Below are positions 9,233-18,846 of a stretch of DNA of 64,000 nucleotides, piece by piece. Position 1 is the first letter of the stretch. The number at the start of each line of letters is the position of its first letter. A program made the position numbers and the translations under genes. The notes under the pieces were generated by a model, which was not told the origin of the DNA, did no database searches, and saw only the letters and a list, made by a program, of their open reading frames with translations. The stretch spans positions 124,001-188,000 of the forward strand of contig NZ_VTPU01000007.1 of assembly GCF_008274785.1 (NCBI RefSeq), given 5' to 3'. This DNA comes from Halomonas eurihalina (GTDB lineage Bacteria; Pseudomonadota; Gammaproteobacteria; Pseudomonadales; Halomonadaceae).

Positions 9233-12200
9233 GCGAACACGCCCCCAACCTGGACCCGATTCACCTGCCGCTGCCCGGCAGCCGCCTGATCGAGGCCAGC
9301 GCCGGCACCGGCAAGACCTTCACCATCGCCCTGCTCTACCTGCGGCTGGTGCTGGGACCGCGCAACGCCGACGACACCGCGGCCTTTCCCCGACCACTGA
9401 CGCCACCGGAAATCCTGGTGGTGACCTTCACCAACGCCGCCACCCAGGAACTGCGCGAGCGCATCCGCGCCCGGCTCGTCGAAGCCGCCGACGCCTTTCA
9501 GGCCGATACCAGCGCGGCGGGGAAAGACGCCGAAGGGGCGTCTGGAGCAGGCCTTGAAGGAGGTCCGTCCCGGAACACCACCCCCGACCTCTTCGCCGAG
9601 CCGGCAGTGGATAACTCATCCCCGGAACAACACTCCGCGGATAACGACAATGCCAGAAGCCAGGATCCGCTGCTCGCCCTGCGCGACAGCTACCCCCGGG
9701 AAAGCTGGCCGGCCTGCGCCCGCCGCCTGCGCCTGGCCGCCGAATGGATGGACGAGGCCGCCGTCTCCACCATCCACGCCTGGTGCCACCGCATGCTGCG
9801 CGAACACGCCTTCGACAGCGGCAGCCTGTTCGCCCTGACCATGGAACTCGACCAGTCGGCGATGGATCAGGAGATCGCCCGGGACTACTGGCGAACCTTC
9901 TACTACGCCCTCGACCCCAAGGCCCTGGGCGTGATCACCAAGCACTGGGCCTCGCCGGACGCCCTCAACGAGGCCGTCGGCCGCCTGCGGGTCCACGCCG
10001 CCGCCCTGCCCGAGGCACCACCGCCGGCCGAGACACTGGCCAACGCCCGGGCCGAGCGCGAACGCATCCTCGGCGAACTCAAGGCGCCCTGGCCAGCCTG
10101 GGTCGACGAACTGGAAGCGCTGCTCGAGGAAGCCGCCGCCCGCAAGGCGTTCAATGGCCAGAAGCTCAACGCCAAGAACCGCGCCAACTGGCTCAACAAG
10201 CTGCGCGACTGGGCCAATGACCCCGAGGCCGTGACGCCCGGCCTCACCGATGCCGCCTGGAAACGCCTGACGCCGGAGGGCCTGGCCGAGATCTGGAAGG
10301 AAGGTCCGCCGCCAGAGCATCCCGCCCTGAACGCCCTGGTCGAACTGCGCGACCGCCTGGCCGAGCTGCCCGAGCCCTTCGCCGATCTGCTCTCCCATGC
10401 CGTTCACTGGATGGCGCGGCGCCGCGAGACGGTCCAACGCCGCCGCGCCGAGCTCGGCCCCGACGACCTCCTGCACCGGCTCGATGCAGCCTTCCAGGGC
10501 GAAGCCGGCGACACCCTCGCCTCGCGCATCCGCGCCCAGTTCCCGGTGGCGCTGGTCGACGAGTTCCAGGACACCGACCCGGTGCAATACCGACTGTTCG
10601 ACCGCGTCTATCGACTCGCCGAGAACCGTGGCGTCGTTGATGACAGTGAAATGAGCGCGGCATCGGGCGCTGAAAAGGGCGCGGCTTCGGGCGCTGAAAA
10701 GAGCGCCGTGCTGTTGATCGGCGACCCCAAGCAGGCTATCTACGCCTTTCGCGGCGCCGATATTCACACCTATCTCCAGGCCCGGCGCGACACCGCCGGT
10801 CGCCACGTCACCCTCGGCACCAACTTCCGCTCCACCGCCACCATGGTCGCCGCGGTCAACCGCGTCTTCGAACACGCCGAGGCAAACAACGAAGGCGGCG
10901 CCTTCCTGTTCCGCCAAGGCGGAGAAGATCCCGTTCCCTTTCAGCCCGTCAGCGCCAAGGGACGCAAGGACTCACTGACCCGCGACGGCGCGCCTCAGGC
11001 GGCCCTGACCCTCTGGCACCTCGATTCCGAGATGCCGCTGTCGAAATCCGCCTACCTGCGGGAACTGGCCGCGCGTTGCGCCAGCCAGATGGTCGCGCTG
11101 CTCCGCGAAGGCCAGGCCGGCCGAACCGGCTTCACCGAAGGCGAGGATTTCCGCCCGCTGGCGCCGTCGGATCTCGCCGTGCTGGTCAACAACGCCGGCG
11201 AGGCGCGCGCCATCCGCCGCGCGCTGCTCGAGCACGGCGTGCGCAGCGTCTACCTCTCCGACAAGGAAGGCGTGTACGAGACCGAGGCCGCCGCCGAGCT
11301 GGAATTGTGGCTGGCCGCCTGCGCCGCGCCCGACGACGACCGCGCCCTGCGCGCCGCCCTGGCCACTCCCAGCCTCGGCCTGACGTTGGCCGAGCTCGAC
11401 GCCATGAGTGGCGGCAACCAGCAGGACGAGTTGGCCTGGGAAGCCCGGGTGATGCAGTTCCGCGACTACCACCGCCAATGGCGACAGCGCGGCGTACTGC
11501 CGATGCTCCACCGGCTGCTGGCCGACTTCAGCGTGCCCGGCCGGCTGCTGGCCGTGCCCGAGGGGGAAAGGAGACTGACCGACCTCTTGCACCTCGGCGA
11601 ACTCCTCCAGCAAGCCAGCAACGAGCTCGACGGCGAGCACGCCCTGCTGCGCCACCTGCGCGAGGCCATCGCCCGGCCGCAGGAGCAGGGCGAGGCCCAT
11701 CGCCTGCGCCTGGAAAGCGACGCCGATCTCGTCCAGGTCGTCACCATCCACAAGTCCAAGGGGCTGGAGTATCCGCTGGTCTTCCTGCCCTTCATCGCCG
11801 CCGCCCGGCCGACAAAGAAAACCGACCTGCCGCTGCGCTGGCACGATGACGAGGGCCGGCTGCACCTCTCCCTGGAAGCCGACGAGACGATACGCGAGCG
11901 CGCCGATCACGAACGGCTCAGCGAGGACATGCGCAAGCTCTACGTCGCCCTCACCCGGGCACGGCACGCCACCTGGCTCGGCCTCGCCCCGCTGGAAGGC
12001 CTGGAGCACTCGGCCATCGGCTGGCTCGTCGCCGGTGGCCAACCGCTGCCGCCCGACGCTTTGCGCCCCGCGCTGGAAGCCCTCGACGACGCGGCTCATG
12101 ATAGTACTCAGAGCGGCACCGAGGGCGGCACGGTCGTCGTCAGCGACGCCCCCGAAGCGGACACCACGCCCGTACCGCCGGACGACGACGAAGCGCCGCT

Positions 12201-13206
12201 GGCCCCGGCACGCCGCCCGCAACGCACCATCCGCGAACACTGGTGGATCGCCAGCTACTCGGCGCTGGGTTATTCAAGCACTAGTTATTCAAGCAATAGC
12301 TATTCAGCCATGGGCAGCGACGACTCGGCGCCCGCGTCGCGCAGCGAGCCCACCACGCCCAGCGAGGAAAGCGCCCGCGAGGTCCACGACGAGCCCCGCG
12401 ACAGCGGCGCCATGCCTGCCAATAAAGAGCCGGTGAGCGAGGGCTCACTGCATAGATTTCCTCGCGGCCCCTCGGCGGGCACCTTTCTCCACGGCCTGCT
12501 GGAATGGGCCGGCCAGCACGGCTTCGCCCGGGTCGCCGAGGACGCCGAGCTGCGCGACGAGACCCTGGCCCGCCGCGCCAACCGACGCGGCTGGGAGAAC
12601 CAGATTCCCGCCCTCGTCGAATGGCTGCCCAGCCTGCTGAGCGCCGAACTCCCGGTTCCTGACAGCCCAGCGGAGACGGCCACGGACGACACCCCGCTGC
12701 GCCTCGACCGGCTCGACAGCTACAAGATCGAGATGGAATTCTGGCTGGCCGCCCACCGGGTCGACACCCGCCGGCTGGACGCCCTCGTAAGCACTCACAC
12801 ACTCGGCGGAAGGCCTCGGCCGGCGCTCGACCCCGACCGGCTCAACGGCATGCTCAAGGGTTTCATCGACCTGGTGGCGGAACACCAGGGGCACTATTAC
12901 GTGCTCGACTGGAAATCCAACCACCTGGGGGCGGACGACGCCGCCTACTCGCCCGAGGCCATGATGGATGCGGTGCTCGAGAAACGCTACGACGTGCAGT
13001 ACTGCTTGTACCTGCTGGCCCTGCACCGGCTGCTCCGTTCCCGCCTGCCGGACTACGACATCGACCGCCACCTGGGCGGCGCGCTCTACGTCTTCCTGCG
13101 CGGCACCCGCGCGCCCTCGCGCGGCGTGCATGCCGAGCGCCCATCCCGCGAACTGATCGAAGGGCTCGACGCCCTGTTCCGCGACGCCGAGGAGGCCGCC
13201 GCATGA
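9229..13206 (+). CDS. recB: Exodeoxyribonuclease V subunit beta (RecB)
   Basis: RecB is the 3'-5' superfamily 1A helicase and the only nuclease of RecBCD, acting in double-strand-break repair and in degradation of linear foreign DNA. The ATG at 9229 overlaps recC; an upstream in-frame start inside recC is unlikely. The 1325-residue product shows Walker A (EASAGTGKT, residues 22-30), motif II DEFQDTDP (about 444-451), motif III GDPKQAIYAFRG, motif V/VI near TIHKSKGLEYP and ALTRARHA, and the nuclease core LDWKSN (D1227, K1229). It is longer than E. coli RecB because of low-complexity inserts, two made of short tandem repeats (10654-10701, 12270-12309). Confidence 0.97.
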   Translation: MSEHAPNLDPIHLPLPGSRLIEASAGTGKTFTIALLYLRLVLGPRNADDTAAFPRPLTPPEILVVTFTNAATQELRERIRARLVEAADAFQADTSAAGKDAEGASGAGLEGGPSRNTTPDLFAEPAVDNSSPEQHSADNDNARSQDPLLALRDSYPRESWPACARRLRLAAEWMDEAAVSTIHAWCHRMLREHAFDSGSLFALTMELDQSAMDQEIARDYWRTFYYALDPKALGVITKHWASPDALNEAVGRLRVHAAALPEAPPPAETLANARAERERILGELKAPWPAWVDELEALLEEAAARKAFNGQKLNAKNRANWLNKLRDWANDPEAVTPGLTDAAWKRLTPEGLAEIWKEGPPPEHPALNALVELRDRLAELPEPFADLLSHAVHWMARRRETVQRRRAELGPDDLLHRLDAAFQGEAGDTLASRIRAQFPVALVDEFQDTDPVQYRLFDRVYRLAENRGVVDDSEMSAASGAEKGAASGAEKSAVLLIGDPKQAIYAFRGADIHTYLQARRDTAGRHVTLGTNFRSTATMVAAVNRVFEHAEANNEGGAFLFRQGGEDPVPFQPVSAKGRKDSLTRDGAPQAALTLWHLDSEMPLSKSAYLRELAARCASQMVALLREGQAGRTGFTEGEDFRPLAPSDLAVLVNNAGEARAIRRALLEHGVRSVYLSDKEGVYETEAAAELELWLAACAAPDDDRALRAALATPSLGLTLAELDAMSGGNQQDELAWEARVMQFRDYHRQWRQRGVLPMLHRLLADFSVPGRLLAVPEGERRLTDLLHLGELLQQASNELDGEHALLRHLREAIARPQEQGEAHRLRLESDADLVQVVTIHKSKGLEYPLVFLPFIAAARPTKKTDLPLRWHDDEGRLHLSLEADETIRERADHERLSEDMRKLYVALTRARHATWLGLAPLEGLEHSAIGWLVAGGQPLPPDALRPALEALDDAAHDSTQSGTEGGTVVVSDAPEADTTPVPPDDDEAPLAPARRPQRTIREHWWIASYSALGYSSTSYSSNSYSAMGSDDSAPASRSEPTTPSEESAREVHDEPRDSGAMPANKEPVSEGSLHRFPRGPSAGTFLHGLLEWAGQHGFARVAEDAELRDETLARRANRRGWENQIPALVEWLPSLLSAELPVPDSPAETATDDTPLRLDRLDSYKIEMEFWLAAHRVDTRRLDALVSTHTLGGRPRPALDPDRLNGMLKGFIDLVAEHQGHYYVLDWKSNHLGADDAAYSPEAMMDAVLEKRYDVQYCLYLLALHRLLRSRLPDYDIDRHLGGALYVFLRGTRAPSRGVHAERPSRELIEGLDALFRDAEEAAA
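10654..10701 (+). repeat. In-frame 24-bp tandem duplication inside recB
   Basis: Two copies of a 24-base unit (10654-10677 and 10678-10701) differ at only a few bases and encode two near-identical Ala/Gly/Glu/Lys octapeptides ending in SGAEK. They sit between helicase motif II and motif III, and the reading frame is kept. Confidence 0.85.
12270..12309 (+). repeat. 15-bp tandem repeat in recB encoding a Tyr-Ser stretch
   Basis: TTATTCAAGCACTAG (12270-12284) is followed by TTATTCAAGCAATAG (12285-12299) and a partial third copy to 12309. The in-frame product is a Tyr/Ser/Asn-rich linker. The repeat is AT-rich within a GC-rich gene and lies in the linker between the helicase and nuclease domains. 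Confidence 0.85.
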
Positions 13207-15374
13207 CGCCGGATATCACGACTGTTTCCCCCGAGCGCGCCCTCGACGATCACGAAGCGTTGTTCGCCCTGCTCGAGCGCTGGGTGGCACGCGGTTGGCT
13301 GCGCTCGCTCGACCGCGCTTTCGCCGATTTCCTGCGTCGCGAGGTAAGCGAGGCCTCACCCGCACTGCTACTGGCCGCAGCACTCGCCAGCCACCAGCTC
13401 GGGCGCGGGCATGTCTGCCTCGATCTCGCCCTCACCCTGGAAACGCCGGATCTCGCCCTCTCGCTGCCCCCCGAAGGCGACAGCCTGGAAGAACCGCCGC
13501 CGCTGCCCAGCCAGGTAATGGCCGGGCTCGATGTCGCCACCTGGCGCGCCGCCCTGCACCAGCCCGAGCTGGTCGGCGACGGCCCCGGCGCCACGCCCCT
13601 GGTGCTCGACGGCGACGCCGAACGGCCCCGGCTGTATATGCGCCGCTACTGGCAGCACGAGCAGGATATCCATAGCCGGATCTCAACACGGCTCACGGTC
13701 GATGAAACGAGCGTGGAAGCCGCCAGCCTGCGGCCACTGCTCGATACCCTCTTCGCGCCCCGCGACGAGCTCGACTGGCAGAAGACCGCCTGTGCCCTGG
13801 CCACGCGTTCGCGCTTCGCGGTGATCACCGGCGGCCCCGGCACCGGCAAGACCACCACCGTGGTACGCCTGCTCGCCCTGCTCCAGGCTCTCACCCTGGG
13901 CGCCGGCGAGCCCGCCCTGCGCATCCGCCTCGCCGCGCCCACCGGCAAGGCCGCCGCCCGGCTCAACGAATCCATCGCCGGCCAGGTCGGCCAGTTGCCC
14001 TTCGACGCCCTGGCCAGTCAGGCCGAGATCGAGACAACGCCGAGCGATGGCGAGACAAGCCCCGCCGCACGGCTCCACAAGGCCGTGCCGCAGGACGTTT
14101 CCACGCTGCACCGCCTGCTCGGCTCACGCCCGGATACACGACGCTTCCGCCACGACCGCCATAACCCGCTGCCGCTCGACGTGCTGGTGGTCGACGAAGC
14201 CTCGATGGTCGACGTGGGCATGATGGCCGCCCTGCTCGAAGCGCTGCCGCCCCACGCCCGGCTGGTCCTGCTCGGCGACAAGGACCAGCTCGCCTCGGTG
14301 GAAGCCGGCTCGATCCTCGGCGACCTCTGCGCCCGTGCCGATGGCGGCCACTACACCCCGGCCACCGCCGACTGGCTGAATGATGCCACCGGCCAGGCGC
14401 TGCCCGGCGACTATCTCGATGCCGACGGCCAACCGCTCGACCAGAGCATCGCCATGCTGCGCGTCAGCCACCGCTTCACCGCCGACAGCGGCATCGGCCA
14501 ACTGGCCGCCGCCATCAACGCCCCGCTCGAGCGTGAGAACGAGCCCGCCGAGCAGCGCCGGGCGATTCAGCAGGCACTCAGCGCCGGCTTCGCCGACCTC
14601 TCGCACCTGAAGCTGCCCAAGGACGACGAACGCCGCCTGGCCCGTCTCGCGGTGACCGGCTATCCCGAAGGCTTTCCCAAGGCCGAGACAAGTACCGCCG
14701 CCGCCGGCAGAACGCCGCCGGTCGGTTACCAGCACTTTCTCTCGATCATGGCCGAACAACGCCCGGCGGACGACGCCGATCAAACGGCCTTCGACGACTG
14801 GGCCAGAAAAGTGCTCGAAGCCCACGGCCACTTCCAACTGCTGTGCGCCCTGCGGCGCGGCCCCTGGGGCGTGGAGGGCCTGAACGAACGCGTGCGCCAG
14901 GCACTGGAAAAGGAAGGACTGATCGACAGCCAGGACGGCCGCCACCTCTGGTACCCCGGCCGCCCGGTACTGGTGACCAAGAACGACTACGGCCTAGGGC
15001 TGATGAACGGCGACATCGGCATCACGCTGGCCATGCCGCGCCCCGACGCCAACTCAAGCGACAACAACCCGCGCCTGCTGCGTGTCGCCTTCCCCGCCGG
15101 CGACGGCAGCGACCGCATCAAATGGGTACTGCCCTCACGCCTGCAAGCCGTGGAAACCGTGTTCGCCATGACCGTGCACAAATCCCAGGGCTCGGAATTC
15201 ACCCACGCCGCCCTGGTACTCCCCGACGCCCCCAATCCGATTCTCACAAGGGAACTGGTCTACACCGGCATCACCCGCGCCCGCCACTGGCTGACGCTGG
15301 TGGAAACCGGCCGGGGGCAGCTACTGGACGCCGCGCAACGGAGAGTGATGAGGGTAAGTGGGTTGGGGAGTTGA
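13203..15374 (+). CDS. recD: Exodeoxyribonuclease V subunit alpha (RecD)
   Basis: RecD is the 5'-3' superfamily 1B helicase of RecBCD. ATG 13203 overlaps the recB stop (ATGA). The 723-residue protein has Walker A GGPGTGKTTT near residue 210, Walker B VVDEASMVD near 330, motif V TVHKSQGSEF near 657 and motif VI YTGITRARHW near the end. It is longer than the 608-residue E. coli protein. All three RecBCD subunits are intact and likely made in fixed ratio through the overlapping stops and starts. Confidence 0.97.
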   Translation: MTPDITTVSPERALDDHEALFALLERWVARGWLRSLDRAFADFLRREVSEASPALLLAAALASHQLGRGHVCLDLALTLETPDLALSLPPEGDSLEEPPPLPSQVMAGLDVATWRAALHQPELVGDGPGATPLVLDGDAERPRLYMRRYWQHEQDIHSRISTRLTVDETSVEAASLRPLLDTLFAPRDELDWQKTACALATRSRFAVITGGPGTGKTTTVVRLLALLQALTLGAGEPALRIRLAAPTGKAAARLNESIAGQVGQLPFDALASQAEIETTPSDGETSPAARLHKAVPQDVSTLHRLLGSRPDTRRFRHDRHNPLPLDVLVVDEASMVDVGMMAALLEALPPHARLVLLGDKDQLASVEAGSILGDLCARADGGHYTPATADWLNDATGQALPGDYLDADGQPLDQSIAMLRVSHRFTADSGIGQLAAAINAPLERENEPAEQRRAIQQALSAGFADLSHLKLPKDDERRLARLAVTGYPEGFPKAETSTAAAGRTPPVGYQHFLSIMAEQRPADDADQTAFDDWARKVLEAHGHFQLLCALRRGPWGVEGLNERVRQALEKEGLIDSQDGRHLWYPGRPVLVTKNDYGLGLMNGDIGITLAMPRPDANSSDNNPRLLRVAFPAGDGSDRIKWVLPSRLQAVETVFAMTVHKSQGSEFTHAALVLPDAPNPILTRELVYTGITRARHWLTLVETGRGQLLDAAQRRVMRVSGLGS

Positions 15375-15448
15375 TGGGCAGCGGCTCGCTTATGTAAGTC
15401 GCATAGGAGATCAGCTTTCGGCCATGAGCGGTCTTTCATACCGCCCTC

Positions 15449-15542
15449 ACATAATGCCCGGCTCACGCGCCAGTTTGGAACCGCGAAGCAGCGGAAAATC
15501 GGTCGCTGTACAGCCGATTGTTATGTAGGTCGAAACTGGCGC
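15449..15542. repeat. Structured inverted-repeat element between recD and the ATPase gene
   Basis: GCGCCAGTTT (15467-15476) and AAACTGGCGC (15533-15542) are perfect 10-bp inverted repeats. Outside and between them are ACATAA (15449-15454) paired with TTATGT (15521-15526), a CCGC/GCGG hairpin, and AATCGG/CCGATT flanking the palindrome GCTGTACAGC. The element sits at the GC-rich to AT-rich boundary and may mark one end of an insertion; its identity is unknown. Confidence 0.5.
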
Positions 15543-15567
15543 AGCTACAGGATACACAAATATAACT

Positions 15568-18500
15568 TCAATAATATTTGCGTTTCCGTGTATTGAACGC
15601 AGGCATAGCACCTTCAAGCACCTCAACTATTTTTTGATTTACGGCTTTATCTTCAATACTTCCCGACAACGTTGAGAAAGTGTAGAAATTCTCTTTATCC
15701 AGTTCAACATATATAACTTGCTCAGCGTCAGAGACAACAGCAAGATTGGGATTGTGAGTAACCATAATAATCTGTCGCTTCTGTTTTGCTGCCCTAATAA
15801 ATGGTACCAGAACAGTCGCGACACTATGGTTGTCAAGATTATCCTCTGGTTGATCAATAATCAATGGAATATCATTATTATCTAACAGAAGGTAGAACAC
15901 TAGAAGCAGAGCGCCCCTTTCACCTGGAGATAGTTGCTCCAGCTCTTTATCACCCTGCTTGAGTTGATAGTTATAACTAAGAAAATCCAATGAAAACAAG
16001 TAGTCATAAAGGCCTTGCATGTCTTTAACTTGCTGGGCTATATCGCGGGGCACGTTATTTTGCCCTGGCCTTTTGTCATATCTAAACGCTTCCATCAATT
16101 TATTCAGGAAATCTAGAACGTTATCTTTATCATCAAAATCAATTTCACTGGCTAATGCATTTACCTCCTTCTCGCCTCCGCCCTTGGAATGGAATGACCC
16201 CATTCTATTCTGAAGAATATATCCTAAAAAGCTAGAAACAAAACCCGATGACTTAACTAGCGAAGCATCAACTTCTATCTTATAATTTTTCAAAGTGCCC
16301 GAGTTTTTGGCTATAATTTCATTCAGCTTACTTCTAGCATTCTTGTAAACGCCTATAACCTCCTGCTTTTTATCAAATATTTCTCGAGCTATATTTCTAC
16401 GCCTTTCATACTCTTCCTCTATCTGACTCGGCAGCCTTTCGTTCAAATAAACAAGTTCTGACTCAAAGAAATGAATTGTATTTGGCGTTTCCCAAGTTCC
16501 AAGCAAAGCTTGCCTATCTTTCTCCCAACTCTCTTTAGCTGTGATATATTCTTGATATACTTGTTGTTCCGAATCCAGTTTACCTTTCTCAATCTTCAAT
16601 AATTTCTTTTTATCTTCAAGAGTGTCGTAAAGCGACTTTTCAATACCCCCTCTTTCATCAGCATTACTGTGTTCAACTTCACCTAAAAGTAGCTTGCTGG
16701 CATCGAGTTCTTTTTCCTCTAACTCCAAAAGCTGGTACATTTGTGACAAATCCACTTCTACTGATATCAGCTTTTCTATATCAACATCCAACCCAGACAA
16801 CTTTTCATCAACTTCATCAATAAAACTAGCAAACTCGCTCTTCTTCTGCTTTACAGAAGAAATTACATTATTCAGCTTTTGAATTTTATTTATCGAACTC
16901 TTTTTGTTAATCTCGGATTTTTTAATCGAACCTTCAAGCCCTTCAATCTCCGACCTAATATTAGAAATTTTATTGTTAATTGATTCATGCTTTTCCTTTT
17001 TAACTGGATCTTCGTTTGGATTGGAGACTGGAGTAGGCTCCTCCAGTGCTTCAAGCTCTTCTTTCTTCTTTTTAAGCTTATTTTCGACTTCTGTCTTATA
17101 AGACAGTGTCGCCTTTCGCTCCAAATCAATTATAACTGAATTTATATTTCTAATATCTGAAGCTAATGCATCAATATCCTCATTCACTGCCACAGTTTTT
17201 TTATCTATCAGCTCTTTAAATGACAACGCCCCTAGGTTTTCTGTCTCAGGTATGTGAGAAAAAACAACGCTTTCTATTTCTTCTTGAAACTCAGACGCAG
17301 AACTAATTTCATTAGTAAGTCTTTCAAAACGCCCTTGAGGCAAATATTTTACTTCTAGTACATCGGTATCCGCAGGAGACTCATCTAAGTTCTTCGTGTT
17401 TTCATTACCGCTTTCCCAAGCAACCTTCGCTTCAAAGCTTTTCGCCAACCGTCCATTTTTCATCCTAAACTTATTAGGTGTCAAGAAAGAAAAATCATTA
17501 TTATCATGGTAATTAGAACAAAGAGAAAGTATGTCAGCAATCGCACTCTTGCCGCTACCTTTATTGCCAATGACGGCCACTAGCTCACTATTAAATGGTA
17601 TACAAACATCTTTGAACCAGACATTATTTTGATCAGAATATCCCTCAACTTGGGTGATGGTTAATTTTTTTATATACTTTGTCTTATTTCTTGAAACCCT
17701 TTCCAATAATGGTGGAAAACCACCCACAAAAACTCTATCCTGCGGCTCGTTTATCGCTTGCTTCAAACCATCAAAAGTTGGGTCTGCCTTAAGCCAAGTA
17801 AAGCATTTCCCTATGCGATCCTTGTCTTCAGAAGACGAAAAGTCATGTGCATCGCTACAATCAAGAAGCAAGTCATTTACCCCTTGATTAGTCAATTGAG
17901 ATTTTGCCTCCATAAAACTCTCTACAGATTCTGCAGAAGTAAATACGATATCGGCATCATTAATTATAGACTTTTTAGTCGCTATCGATGCTTTACTCCA
18001 CCTCAGTTCCGCCCACTCAGTTTTACCTATTGCAATCAAATATTTTCCAGAAAAACAGTCTTTCTTTAAGGCGTCAAATATTCGCTCTTCTTTGACATTA
18101 AGGTTATTAAACCCTTCAGATAAATCTGATCCATACTTGTGGAGCTGATCATTTGGCACGGATCTCTTTATTGTAGCTCCCAGTTCTTCAACGCTTTCAG
18201 GAGTAATGGAACGGGACCAGTCACCTCCAGTTTCTAATGTGTAGCTCTGCTCAAGTGTATTAAGAAATTGGCTCTGTATAGTTTCGCATGGCACATCATC
18301 TGAAAAAATTACGTGAAGATTTATCCTCTTCAGACTTCCAAACTGGATCCCAGCAAACTTCTCGATTCTAAACTCCACTACTGGAAGAAGACTTAAACCA
18401 GCAAGCCTTCCATTAAACTCCTTCTCATGTAACAGCCTCTTGTAGCCGTCAATAAAAAAGTAATCATTAACCCCGATTACAGAAAACTCAGGAGGCAAAG

Positions 18501-18657
18501 ACTCAAGATCTTTTATATATTTTTCCCACGTTTCCTCGCTATCCCCACCATAATTCTGATATACAGATAAAGGAGTATGGACATGCAAGTCCCATTTTCT
18601 CCACTCAGCGCCCTTTGGATAATTTTTTTCAATGTATCCCCCATCACAAACTCTCAT
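15568..18657 (-). CDS. PHP-domain/SMC-like ATPase (TrlF-like)
   Basis: A 1029-residue protein from ATG 18657; the frame runs on to a TTG at 18789, but the canonical motif YPKGAEWRKWDLHVHTP sits close to the start only with 18657. The N-terminal PHP phosphoesterase-type domain has HVH at residues 25-27, NLHVIFSD and SDAHD near 270. An SMC/ABC ATPase follows: Walker A GNKGSGKS near 365, a long Lys/Glu-rich coiled coil at about 500-800, signature LSPGERG near 906, Walker B LIIDQPEDNLD near 930 and an H-loop THNPN near 967. Family knowledge places such proteins among proposed DNA-sensing defence ATPases; the activity is inferred. The gene is strikingly AT-rich beside recBCD. Confidence 0.82.
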   Translation of the reverse strand: MRVCDGGYIEKNYPKGAEWRKWDLHVHTPLSVYQNYGGDSEETWEKYIKDLESLPPEFSVIGVNDYFFIDGYKRLLHEKEFNGRLAGLSLLPVVEFRIEKFAGIQFGSLKRINLHVIFSDDVPCETIQSQFLNTLEQSYTLETGGDWSRSITPESVEELGATIKRSVPNDQLHKYGSDLSEGFNNLNVKEERIFDALKKDCFSGKYLIAIGKTEWAELRWSKASIATKKSIINDADIVFTSAESVESFMEAKSQLTNQGVNDLLLDCSDAHDFSSSEDKDRIGKCFTWLKADPTFDGLKQAINEPQDRVFVGGFPPLLERVSRNKTKYIKKLTITQVEGYSDQNNVWFKDVCIPFNSELVAVIGNKGSGKSAIADILSLCSNYHDNNDFSFLTPNKFRMKNGRLAKSFEAKVAWESGNENTKNLDESPADTDVLEVKYLPQGRFERLTNEISSASEFQEEIESVVFSHIPETENLGALSFKELIDKKTVAVNEDIDALASDIRNINSVIIDLERKATLSYKTEVENKLKKKKEELEALEEPTPVSNPNEDPVKKEKHESINNKISNIRSEIEGLEGSIKKSEINKKSSINKIQKLNNVISSVKQKKSEFASFIDEVDEKLSGLDVDIEKLISVEVDLSQMYQLLELEEKELDASKLLLGEVEHSNADERGGIEKSLYDTLEDKKKLLKIEKGKLDSEQQVYQEYITAKESWEKDRQALLGTWETPNTIHFFESELVYLNERLPSQIEEEYERRRNIAREIFDKKQEVIGVYKNARSKLNEIIAKNSGTLKNYKIEVDASLVKSSGFVSSFLGYILQNRMGSFHSKGGGEKEVNALASEIDFDDKDNVLDFLNKLMEAFRYDKRPGQNNVPRDIAQQVKDMQGLYDYLFSLDFLSYNYQLKQGDKELEQLSPGERGALLLVFYLLLDNNDIPLIIDQPEDNLDNHSVATVLVPFIRAAKQKRQIIMVTHNPNLAVVSDAEQVIYVELDKENFYTFSTLSGSIEDKAVNQKIVEVLEGAMPAFNTRKRKYY

Positions 18658-18846
18658 ATAATCATAAAACTTACCAGACTTATTCACATCAAATGTTGCG
18701 CAATCAGGGGAGCACTTCAGACTTCGACTTCCAAGCCATGACATGAGCAAAACTGGCAACATAAACTCACCAGACAATCGGCACAGCAAGTCCCAAAGGC
18801 CATGTGCTCAGATAGTATCAATAGCTATACCCCCTAATTAAAATAC
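18658..18846 (-). other. Leader region between the small gene and the ATPase gene
   Basis: This stretch has no clear gene. On the minus strand it contains a 28-codon open frame (18803-18717) with seven cysteines and no convincing ribosome site, plus a TTG-initiated extension of the ATPase frame. It could be a 5' leader or chance. Confidence 0.3.

Noticed and set aside
6137..14945. Long antisense and alternate-frame ORFs across recC, recB and recD
   Set aside because: They are products of high GC content; they lack family motifs, are low in complexity and run opposite to genes with firm homology.
15449..15542. Integron attC site
   Set aside because: The arms do not give clear core and inverse-core boxes in the right places, and no integrase gene is present.
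18658..18789. N-terminal extension of the PHP-SMC ATPase from the TTG at 18789
   Set aside because: The PHP motif normally lies close to the start and the ATG at 18657 gives that; the extension has no family features.
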